Source: Clostridiaceae bacterium
GTDB lineage: Bacteria; Bacillota; Clostridia; Saccharofermentanales; DTU023
DNA: 12,874 nucleotides
Direction of reading: 5' to 3'
Assembly: GCA_012728535.1 (NCBI GenBank)
Contig: JAAYEX010000021.1
Location: 1 to 12,874, forward strand
Both the position numbers and the translations under genes were made by a program. Positions 1-5,443 of this stretch are shown one piece after another. Every line of letters starts with the position of its first letter. The first letter of the stretch is position 1. The notes beneath the pieces are model-generated. The model was not told the origin of the DNA. It saw nothing but the letters and a program-made list of their open reading frames with translations, and did no database searches.

Positions 1-452
1 GAGGTGCAGCTAATGCTGCGCGCAGTACAAATGTAAATCGTAATAAAAATCGCAAAAAAAGGACAGGCCAGCGAGCCGGCGGCCAGCAGAGCCGTAAGCA
101 ACAAAGTCAAAAAGCAACAGGGCAACAGGGCCAGAAGCGGATTGTAACCGGGGACCAGCAAAGCGGCCGGACTAAAGCTCAGCCACAAAATCAGAAGCAG
201 GCTTCAAAACAGCAGACTGCTGAGAGGCAGAAGAATGTTGCGGCACAACAGTCAGGCAAAAAGGATGGCTCACAGCAGGCCTTGTCAAAACCACGTAAAC
301 AGCGTCCCCGCAAGAGACACTTTGACAATATTGATGAGAAGAAAATTCGTGCGGTTGAAACAGTTGATGATGTGCGCCGTGATATAGAACAGATTGAGCG
401 CTCTATCCGTCTTGATATTGATGGCATCCAGACTATCAGTCTGGATCTTTAG
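1..452 (+). CDS. Gln/Lys/Arg-rich protein of unknown function, 3' part only
   Basis: The frame whose first full codon is at base 3 is open for 149 codons and ends at TAG 450-452; it has no in-frame ATG, so the start lies outside the window. I do not recognise the protein. Roughly the first 104 residues are low complexity: about a fifth are Gln, mixed with Lys, Arg, Ser, Gly and Ala, with almost no hydrophobic or aromatic residues and no Cys, which suggests a positively charged disordered segment. From about residue 105 (RHFDNIDEKK) the composition changes to a normal-looking, acidic C-terminal module with a likely amphipathic helix (ETVDDVRRDIEQIERSI) and the end IQTISLDL. The stop is 18 bases before the decarboxylase-like gene on the same strand, suggesting co-transcription. 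By inference, a basic tail of this kind could bind nucleic acid or another polyanion, but nothing visible proves it. Confidence 0.7.
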   Translation, partial: GAANAARSTNVNRNKNRKKRTGQRAGGQQSRKQQSQKATGQQGQKRIVTGDQQSGRTKAQPQNQKQASKQQTAERQKNVAAQQSGKKDGSQQALSKPRKQRPRKRHFDNIDEKKIRAVETVDDVRRDIEQIERSIRLDIDGIQTISLDL

Positions 453-470
453 AAGTTAGAGACAGCCGCC

Positions 471-1940
471 ATGGAGAAAAGAGAATCAACAGTGTCTACC
501 GAGCGGGAACTCCCGCTCGTTTCAGCTTTGGAAACAGTCAGAAATCGACATTCCTTTCATATGCCGGGTAACCGGGCAGGCCGGTCCTTTTCTGCTGAAT
601 TTCGTACACTCCTGACTTATCTGGACACTACTGAGCTGGATAATACCGGAGATATCAATGAGCCTAATGGTGCTGTGCTCCGTGCGCTCGAATTAGCTGC
701 TAAGACTTTTGGATCCGCTCAAACTTATTTCATCACCTGCGGTACCACTACATCTCTGAGAATCGCACTGGCGGGAGCCTTTAAACCGGGAGACCGCGTT
801 CTTATAGGCAAGGGCAGTCATTTGTCTGTGGCCAACAGTTGTGCACTTCTTGGCCTTGAAGCAGTCTTAATCAAGCAGGATGTTCTGCCCCGTTTTGCCG
901 ATGGTCAGGTCAGTGAAGCTGAAGTCTTGCGAAGTCTGGAGGAGGAAGAAGATCTGGCAGGTGTGTTGGTGACTACGCCGGGTTATTATGGTGAAAACCT
1001 ACCTCTGGAAAGAATCTGCCTGGCAGCTCATGCCCTGGGTATACCGGTCATAGTTGATTCAGCCCACGGAGCTCACTTTGCCATTAAGGTCAGTGGTGAA
1101 ACTTTCGGAGAAAAAAACTGGCCCCGCACCGCCCTGTCTCAGGGAGCGGATATGGTTGCTCAAAGCGCCCATAAAACTTTGCCGGCCCTTACTCCCGCTT
1201 CCATGCTGCATTTGTCGCAGGCAGCCATAGAATCGGGGCGGGTATCGTCCTCCCGCCTGGCCAAGATGCTGCCGGTCTTCCAGACATCCAGTCCTTCTTT
1301 TCCGGTTGCAGCCAGTCTGGATTTCGCACGTGATTTTATTGATCATGATGCAGCCGGCTATGTGTCAGGATTGTTGGACTTACTGGAAGAGTTTGTGGCT
1401 GAGCTTCCACCTGAACTGAGTCGTGAATATGTAGCAGGTGATGATCCTTGTCGCCTGGTAATCGACTACTCGGCCAGCAACTGCTCCCGACAAAATGTTT
1501 TCAAAATTCTCGATGCCCATGAGGTAGACGTAGAATTGATTGATGCCAGATGCATAGTTTGTATCCTGCCTCTGGATACACCGCGTGAATCTTTTATAGC
1601 GCTGGGGCAAGCCTGCCAGGAGATTGCGCGTGACGGCCGGCCGGAAGACTCGCAAGTAGAGATCGACCTTGCTCAAAGGGAGGCTTTTTTACGTCAAAGC
1701 CGGACTTCTTTAACCTTACGGGAAAGTTTCTCAGCTGAAAGTAAAGAAATGAATTTCCGGCATGCTTTGGGTCAACGCAGTGCCGGTGTCATTGCCCCCT
1801 ACCCTCCCGGTGTGCCATTACTCTGGCCCGGAGAAGAAATTACAGCCGCTGATATCGCCCTCTGGCAGGATATGCTGGATCTGGCCTATGATGTCCGTGG
1901 CATTAAGTCGGGAAAAGTCGAAGTTTTAGCCGGTAAATGA
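471..1940 (+). CDS. Orn/Lys/Arg decarboxylase-family PLP protein (YaaO-like)
   Basis: A 489-residue protein of the fold-type I, PLP-dependent Orn/Lys/Arg decarboxylase family, about the length of the short B. subtilis YaaO/SpeA type. Visible family features are the N-terminal SFHMPG segment (residues 28-33), the DTTELDNTGDINEP segment, the cofactor-contacting DSAHGAHF (Asp196, His199, His202), the Schiff-base lysine in SAHKTLPALT (Lys235) and the C-terminal YPPGVPLLWPGE signature. Family members decarboxylate basic amino acids in polyamine synthesis or acid resistance; the substrate here cannot be read from sequence. Two signatures deviate from what I recall of the family: HMPGNRAGR where HxPGH is usual, and CGTTTSLRIA where NGTTxGNxA is usual, so activity may be altered. 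The start at ATG 471 has only a weak upstream purine stretch (TTAGAGA), consistent with coupling to the preceding gene. The position just before tmk matches yaaO-tmk in Bacillus. Confidence 0.88.
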   Translation: MEKRESTVSTERELPLVSALETVRNRHSFHMPGNRAGRSFSAEFRTLLTYLDTTELDNTGDINEPNGAVLRALELAAKTFGSAQTYFITCGTTTSLRIALAGAFKPGDRVLIGKGSHLSVANSCALLGLEAVLIKQDVLPRFADGQVSEAEVLRSLEEEEDLAGVLVTTPGYYGENLPLERICLAAHALGIPVIVDSAHGAHFAIKVSGETFGEKNWPRTALSQGADMVAQSAHKTLPALTPASMLHLSQAAIESGRVSSSRLAKMLPVFQTSSPSFPVAASLDFARDFIDHDAAGYVSGLLDLLEEFVAELPPELSREYVAGDDPCRLVIDYSASNCSRQNVFKILDAHEVDVELIDARCIVCILPLDTPRESFIALGQACQEIARDGRPEDSQVEIDLAQREAFLRQSRTSLTLRESFSAESKEMNFRHALGQRSAGVIAPYPPGVPLLWPGEEITAADIALWQDMLDLAYDVRGIKSGKVEVLAGK

Positions 1941-1945
1941 AAATG

Positions 1946-2005
1946 ATATAGCCTGTTTTTATGGCAGGAGTGTTGCTTCTGAAAGTTTTGACCTGCCTGC
2001 TATAT
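1946..2005 (+). other. interrupted inverted repeat upstream of tmk
   Basis: Two nested perfect arms are visible: ATATAGC (1946-1952) with GCTATAT (1999-2005), and GGCAGG (1963-1968) with CCTGCC (1992-1997). The CAGG arm can alternatively pair with CCTG at 1952-1955, so two structures would compete. No T-run follows, so it does not look like a plain intrinsic terminator. It lies in the decarboxylase-tmk gap and overlaps the proposed tmk promoter. A role is not established. Confidence 0.3.
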
Positions 2006-2013
2006 GGTAATAT
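1988..2013 (+). promoter_or_regulatory. candidate promoter for tmk-darA-holB
   Basis: TTGACC (1988-1993) resembles a -35 box (5 of 6), and TAATAT (2008-2013) preceded by TGG forms an extended -10 element. The 14-base spacer is short, so the extended -10 would have to do most of the work. The predicted start near 2020 would give a leader of about 37 bases containing the strong ribosome site GGGAGG at 2041-2046. Confidence 0.33.
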
Positions 2014-2056
2014 TGAATTGAAAACAGCAGTTGGAAATAAGGGAGGCAGCAAGTAG

Positions 2057-2689
2057 ATGCAGCGGGGCAGATTTGTCACATTTGAAGGCGTGGACGGGAC
2101 CGGAAAAACCACCCAGAGCCGACTTTTGGGTCAAAATCTTGAGGCTGAAGGTATTAAGGTCCTGATCCTCCGTGAACCCGGGGGAACTGCAATCAGCGAA
2201 AAAATCCGCGACATCCTGCTTGACGCTTCGCAAAATAATATGACAGCGGAAACTGAAGTTTTACTTTTTGAAGCGGCCCGCGCTCAAATAGTGCGTGAAG
2301 TTATCCGGCCGGCCTTAGACCGGGGAACTTGGGTTATCTGCGACCGTTTTATGGACTCAACAGTAGCCTATCAGGGTTATGGCAGAGGTCTGGGCCTTGA
2401 GCTGATCGATCAGCTGAACGATTTTGCGGTCGGCGGAACCAAACCTGATCTGACTGTTTTGCTGCAGCTGCCGCCGGAAAGTCGGGCCGAAAGACTGGAA
2501 AGACGTCATGAACTGGAGGCTGCTGATCGTCTGGATGGTGAGTCTGAAGATTTTCGATCTGAAGTAGACCGTGGTTTTCGTGCTTTGGCTGCAAGGGAGC
2601 CTGAGCGCTTTAGCTGCATAGAAACACAGGGTACTAAGGAAGAGACTGCCGGTCTCGTACTAGAACTAGTTAGGAGAGTACTATTATGA
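2057..2689 (+). CDS. tmk: thymidylate kinase (dTMP kinase)
   Basis: A 210-residue thymidylate kinase, normal length for the family. It phosphorylates dTMP to dTDP with ATP in the cytoplasm, a required step in dTTP supply. Visible motifs are the P-loop GVDGTGKTT (residues 11-19), REPGGT for nucleotide binding, the catalytic DRF motif (Asp96-Arg97-Phe98) followed by DSTVAYQGYGRG, and an Arg-rich LID with RLERR and DRLDGE. The P-loop has no arginine while the LID does, the arrangement of type II (E. coli-like) enzymes. ATG 2057 is supported by GGGAGG 10 bases upstream. The stop overlaps the darA start in ATGA (2686-2689), which implies translational coupling. Gene order tmk-darA-holB is typical of Firmicutes. 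Confidence 0.97.
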   Translation: MQRGRFVTFEGVDGTGKTTQSRLLGQNLEAEGIKVLILREPGGTAISEKIRDILLDASQNNMTAETEVLLFEAARAQIVREVIRPALDRGTWVICDRFMDSTVAYQGYGRGLGLELIDQLNDFAVGGTKPDLTVLLQLPPESRAERLERRHELEAADRLDGESEDFRSEVDRGFRALAAREPERFSCIETQGTKEETAGLVLELVRRVLL

Positions 2690-3015
2690 AGCTGATTTTT
2701 GCTATTGTCAGTGACGAAGACTCATCGCGGCTGATGACTGAGCTGAACCGGGCAGGTCATCGCGTAACAAAACTCCATTCAACCGGTGGCTTTCTGAAAT
2801 CAGGCAATACAACTTTGATGACAGGTGTTGAAGATGATATGCAAGATGAGGTTATGGCCATTATCCGCAAGTATTCCCGCAGCCGCAAAACCTCGATCAG
2901 TGCTAATATCCCGCCACCTTCTATGGGCACCTCCTACATGCCATATCCGGTAGAAGTTAAGATTGGCGGCGCTACTGTTTTTGTTGTGCCGGTGGATCAC
3001 TACGAGAAGATTTAG
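2686..3015 (+). CDS. darA: PII-like cyclic-di-AMP receptor DarA (PstA/YaaQ)
   Basis: A 109-residue protein that aligns from memory along its whole length with B. subtilis DarA (YaaQ) and S. aureus PstA, which are homotrimeric PII-like proteins binding cyclic di-AMP at subunit interfaces. Key stretches are conserved: RVTKL (Arg26, Thr28), STGGFLKSGNTT (residues 32-43), the YPVEVKIGGATVFVVPVD end, and the aromatic/Pro-rich segment before it. The family has no enzymatic activity; it is thought to relay c-di-AMP level to unknown partners. The start overlaps the tmk stop by four bases; AGGAG at 2672-2676 lies upstream. Its stop is one base before the holB ATG, so tmk, darA and holB look like a coupled operon. 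The gene yaaR, which separates yaaQ and holB in B. subtilis, is absent here. Confidence 0.96.
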   Translation: MKLIFAIVSDEDSSRLMTELNRAGHRVTKLHSTGGFLKSGNTTLMTGVEDDMQDEVMAIIRKYSRSRKTSISANIPPPSMGTSYMPYPVEVKIGGATVFVVPVDHYEKI

Positions 3016-3016
3016 C

Positions 3017-4120
3017 ATGGTGTCAAAGCCGGTTGTGTCGAATGTTTCTATATCCGATCTTATAGATTTCGGTATATTTCAGCTGTCTTCTCTGGCGATA
3101 AGCAGTGACCTGCGCCAGGAGCTGAAACAGCTTGTTGCTTCTAAACCCTATCCGCTTCTGATCATAGGAGAAGAAGGTGCCGGAAAGCATACAATAGCCA
3201 ATTGTCTGGCTGCGTCTTATCTTTGCCATTCCGTTGAAAGTGACGGATCCGCCTGTGGAAAATGCCCTTCCTGTCGCATGATCTCAACTTCCGGTTCACA
3301 TCTTGATTTAGTAATTTTAGATCCGGGTCCTTCCGGCAGAACTAAAGTAGATGAAGTGCGTTCGGAAGTAGCAGCCCGCCTTCCGGAGGCTCCCCGCATT
3401 TCTCATAACAAAGTTTTCATAATTTCAGCTGAAAAAGCGGACACCCTCAGCGAGGCCTGTCAGAATGCGCTTTTGAAGCCTCTGGAGGAACACCCGGCCT
3501 TTGTCCGTTTCATTATATTCTGTGAAGACAGCGACAGATTGCTTCCTACTATCCGTTCACGCGTGCAAACTCTACGCCTGGCCCACCGCAACAAGGAGGA
3601 GATCAGGCAAATTCTGGACGAAGCCGGTATTGAAGATTCTCCGGCAAAGAGCTTTGCTCTGGATTGTTCAGATGGACTGCCGGGCGTGGCTCTAACTCTG
3701 GCTCAGGATGAGAAGTATCGGCAGATTTATGACGAGAGTTTGAAAATATTTAAAGCTTTTCCCCGGGAAAATCGTACAGCCTTCCTGACCGGCGGCTTGG
3801 ATTTTTTCAAAGCAAACAAGGACAGCACTGACATGATTATTCGTCTGCTGCAGTCCTTTTTGCGTGAGCTCAGCCTTGGTCTGCTGGCAGATAAGTGGGA
3901 ACCACTCCCTGCTGAGAGCGCGGCTTTTTCGGATCAGGAGCTGGCGGATTGGGCAAAGCTTGAGATTGACTATGAGGCCTTACTGGGGCTTTTGTCTCAA
4001 ACGAAGCAAGCCTTGTCTTCGAATACCGGCTATGACCACACAATTTCACGCCTCTTGCTGCAAATGAGAGCAAAAATCACGGCAGGAGGGCCGGGTTCCA
4101 TTCCGCGTAAAAGTCAATAA
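3017..4120 (+). CDS. holB: DNA polymerase III subunit delta'
   Basis: A 367-residue AAA+ clamp-loader subunit that would act with DnaX and HolA to load the sliding clamp during replication. Domain I shows a Walker A-like GEEGAGKHT (residues 51-59), a zinc module with Cys70, Cys80, Cys83 and Cys86 (C-x9-C-x2-C-x2-C), and NALLKPLEEHP in the sensor region. The arginine-finger motif reads SRV (181-183) where delta' and DnaX proteins normally have SRC. The C-terminal half is poorly conserved, as usual. I chose ATG 3017, immediately after the darA stop, rather than the in-frame ATG at 2963: the upstream start would overlap darA by 53 bases and adds a stretch with no family match. The ribosome site is weak (GAGAAGA), which fits coupling to darA. 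Confidence 0.93.
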   Translation: MVSKPVVSNVSISDLIDFGIFQLSSLAISSDLRQELKQLVASKPYPLLIIGEEGAGKHTIANCLAASYLCHSVESDGSACGKCPSCRMISTSGSHLDLVILDPGPSGRTKVDEVRSEVAARLPEAPRISHNKVFIISAEKADTLSEACQNALLKPLEEHPAFVRFIIFCEDSDRLLPTIRSRVQTLRLAHRNKEEIRQILDEAGIEDSPAKSFALDCSDGLPGVALTLAQDEKYRQIYDESLKIFKAFPRENRTAFLTGGLDFFKANKDSTDMIIRLLQSFLRELSLGLLADKWEPLPAESAAFSDQELADWAKLEIDYEALLGLLSQTKQALSSNTGYDHTISRLLLQMRAKITAGGPGSIPRKSQ

Positions 4121-4121
4121 T

Positions 4122-4149
4122 TTGATATACTTTAGCTTAAGTATATATT
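4122..4149 (+). promoter_or_regulatory. candidate ricT promoter overlapping an A/T-rich inverted repeat
   Basis: TTGATA (4122-4127) and TATATT (4144-4149), separated by 16 bases, each match five of six positions of the housekeeping -35 and -10 consensus. Most of the same interval is an 8-bp perfect inverted repeat, ATATACTT (4125-4132) and AAGTATAT (4139-4146), with six T residues at 4148-4153. The repeat could instead act as a weak A/T-only terminator after holB. A start near 4156 would leave a leader of about 40 bases before the preferred ricT ATG. Confidence 0.42.
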
Positions 4150-4197
4150 TTTTCTGCAGAGCTCAGAAAGTGAGCAATGCCTTTAGATAGGATTTTT

Positions 4198-5013
4198 ATG
4201 AACGAAGATAAATTGGTCCGAGTTCGCTTGCGCGGACGCGGCAAAGCATATGATTTTTCCACCAATGGTTTGGACTTAAAAAAAAGAGATATCGTGATTG
4301 TTGAGACCGTGCAGGGGATAGAGATCGGCGTGGTCACGACTGTCACTCTTCCTATGGAAGCATTTGAAGGCGGTGAGGAACGCACGCTCCGCCCGGTTTT
4401 GCGGCTGGCCTCCGATGAAGATCTGGCACAATATGACAGCAATCTGGATGAAGAGGACAGGGCATTTTCCATTGCTATGGAGCGCATCGAATCCCATGGA
4501 CTGGACATGTCCCTGGTAGATGTTGAGTTCCGTTTCGACAACAAAAAAATTACCTTCTTCTTTACTTCTAACGGGCGGGTGGATTTCCGTGATCTGGTCA
4601 AGGATTTGGCAGCCATCTTCCGGCGCAGGATAGAACTGCGACAGATCGGAGTCCGCGATGAGGCCCGCATGTGCGGCGGTATCGGCAGCTGCGGACGCGA
4701 GTTTTGCTGCTCAACCTTCCTGCATGAATTCCAGCCTGTATCAATAAAAATGGCGAAAGAGCAGAACCTCTCCATGAACCCCGAGAAGATTTCGGGTGCA
4801 TGCGGCCGCTTACTCTGCTGTCTCAATTACGAGCAGGAAGCCTATGTTGAAGCCCGACAGCGCCTTCCCAAGAGGAATGACAAGGTCACAACCCCTGATG
4901 GGCCCGGTGTGGTTATGGACGTTAATTTACTGACTGAAATGGTTACAGTGTCTTTCGATAAGGGTGACGAAAGAGTGAGTAAAAGCTTCAAAGCTGCTGA
5001 ATTGAGCAGATAG
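4198..5013 (+). CDS. ricT: RicT (YaaT), PSP1-family Fe-S protein of RNA maturation
   Basis: A 271-residue PSP1 C-terminal-domain protein, close in length to B. subtilis YaaT. In Bacillus, RicT forms a complex with RicA and RicF that carries two [4Fe-4S] clusters and steers RNase Y cleavage of polycistronic mRNAs and riboswitch leaders. Diagnostic sequence here is RMCGGIGSCGREFCCSTF (Cys159, 165, 170, 171), then SIKMAKEQNLSMNP and SGACGRLLCCLNYE (Cys202, 207, 208). All the cysteines sit in the two segments used for cluster binding in the family. I prefer ATG 4198: it has AGGA at 4189-4192, and the resulting N-terminus (MNEDKLVRVRL) has about the same spacing to the conserved GKxYxF region as YaaT. 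ATG 4177 is in frame, would add seven residues and has only a weak site. ricA and ricF are not in this window. Confidence 0.94.
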   Translation: MNEDKLVRVRLRGRGKAYDFSTNGLDLKKRDIVIVETVQGIEIGVVTTVTLPMEAFEGGEERTLRPVLRLASDEDLAQYDSNLDEEDRAFSIAMERIESHGLDMSLVDVEFRFDNKKITFFFTSNGRVDFRDLVKDLAAIFRRRIELRQIGVRDEARMCGGIGSCGREFCCSTFLHEFQPVSIKMAKEQNLSMNPEKISGACGRLLCCLNYEQEAYVEARQRLPKRNDKVTTPDGPGVVMDVNLLTEMVTVSFDKGDERVSKSFKAAELSR

Positions 5014-5020
5014 TCGATAC

Positions 5021-5049
5021 TTGAACAAAAAAGAAGAAAATGTTAGACT
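5021..5049 (+). promoter_or_regulatory. candidate ferredoxin promoter with extended -10
   Basis: TTGAAC (5021-5026) and TAGACT (5044-5049) are separated by 17 bases, and TG at 5041-5042 makes an extended -10. Each hexamer matches four of six consensus positions. The predicted start, about seven bases after the -10, is near 5056. The promoter begins eight bases after the ricT stop, so the ferredoxin is probably transcribed at least partly on its own. Confidence 0.45.
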
Positions 5050-5052
5050 TTT

Positions 5053-5082
5053 GTAGGTTGATACAGAAAGCAACAACCTTAC
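5053..5082 (+). promoter_or_regulatory. possible 5'-terminal hairpin in the ferredoxin leader
   Basis: AGGTTG (5055-5060) can pair with CAACCT (5074-5079), extended past one bulged T by GT (5053-5054) with AC (5081-5082). The stem begins essentially at the predicted transcription start, about 5056, and ends before the ribosome site at 5091-5096. A stem at the very 5' end is a known way to protect an mRNA from 5'-end-dependent decay; that role is inferred here. Confidence 0.3.
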
Positions 5083-5104
5083 GAAATATCAGGAGGGAAT
5101 ATCT

Positions 5105-5275
5105 ATGGCACATGTAATTAGTGATGAATGTATTCTTTGCGCTGCTTGCGAAGATGAGTGTCCGGAAGGCGCTATCTCAATGGGCGATGAACACTATGTA
5201 ATTGATCCTGATCTTTGCACAGATTGCGAATCTTGCGTTGAAGTCTGCCCTGTAGACTGCATTTCGCTGGCATAG
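5105..5275 (+). CDS. clostridial-type 2[4Fe-4S] ferredoxin
   Basis: A 56-residue ferredoxin, the usual size of clostridial two-cluster ferredoxins, acting as a low-potential soluble electron carrier. The two cluster motifs are CILCAACEDECP (Cys9, 12, 15, 19) and CTDCESCVEVCP (Cys38, 41, 44, 48); as usual the fourth Cys of each motif ligates the opposite cluster. There is a ninth cysteine, Cys52 (CPVDC), where Ala or Gly is more common. The protein has about 14 Asp/Glu and no Lys or Arg, so it is very acidic. ATG 5105 has a near-perfect ribosome site, AGGAGG at 5091-5096, spaced 8 bases, which suggests high expression. A promoter lies upstream and a strong terminator downstream, giving a transcript of about 270 bases. 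Its partner enzymes cannot be told from sequence; its neighbour ricT is also an Fe-S protein. Confidence 0.95.
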   Translation: MAHVISDECILCAACEDECPEGAISMGDEHYVIDPDLCTDCESCVEVCPVDCISLA

Positions 5276-5303
5276 GATCTGAAAATCTGAAAATAACTTT
5301 TCT

Positions 5304-5330
5304 ACGGCGGGATCACCCGCCGTTTTTTTT
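5304..5330 (+). terminator. intrinsic terminator after the ferredoxin gene
   Basis: ACGGCGGG (5304-5311) and CCCGCCGT (5316-5323) form an 8-bp, mostly G/C stem with loop ATCA, followed by an unbroken T-run from 5323 to 5330. It begins 28 bases after the ferredoxin stop and is the strongest terminator in the window. It should separate the ferredoxin from rsmI. Confidence 0.93.
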
Positions 5331-5343
5331 GTAGATGTTCATT

Positions 5344-5372
5344 TTGACACCGCAAAGTTTTAACCTGTGAAT
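5344..5372 (+). promoter_or_regulatory. weak candidate promoter for rsmI
   Basis: TTGACA at 5344-5349 is a perfect -35 consensus located just after the ferredoxin terminator, where a promoter for rsmI is needed. At 17 bases the -10 position holds GTGAAT, only three of six; the better TAAAAT at 5373-5378 is too far away (23 bases). I am therefore sure only of the -35 match. Confidence 0.25.
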
Positions 5373-5404
5373 TAAAATATCCAAGGATTATTATTCTAAC
5401 TTGG

Positions 5405-5427
5405 ACTTCCCTCCGACGGAAGTTTTT
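5405..5427 (+). promoter_or_regulatory. hairpin plus T-run in the rsmI leader (possible attenuator)
   Basis: ACTTCC (5405-5410) pairs with GGAAGT (5418-5423), loop CTCCGAC; two G-U pairs can lengthen the stem using 5403-5404 and 5424-5425. Five T residues (5423-5427) follow, then the rsmI ribosome site. The form is that of a short intrinsic terminator just 17 bases before the start codon, so it could attenuate rsmI or be coincidental. Confidence 0.3.
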
Positions 5428-5443
5428 AGAAAGGTGAATCATA

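Noticed and set aside
20..310. CAG-rich tract as a tandem repeat or CRISPR-like array
   Set aside because: No fixed period or identical units are seen; the CAG bias follows from glutamine codons in the open frame.
191..427. 78-residue minus-strand frame at the left edge
   Set aside because: Low-complexity Ser/Arg/Cys sequence opposite the Gln/Lys-rich plus-strand frame. The plus frame is open for 149 codons and ends in a normal-looking module 18 bases before the next gene.
2963..3016. Upstream ATG for holB
   Set aside because: It would overlap darA by 53 bases with no benefit in family match; the ATG at 3017 directly follows the darA stop.
4177..4197. Upstream ATG for ricT
   Set aside because: Only a weak ribosome site; the ATG at 4198 has AGGA and gives the N-terminus expected for YaaT. 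It remains possible.
4137..4826. 229-residue open frame on the minus strand over ricT
   Set aside because: Its Ser/Arg-rich translation is a complement artefact of a clearly conserved RicT protein, and it shows no domain.
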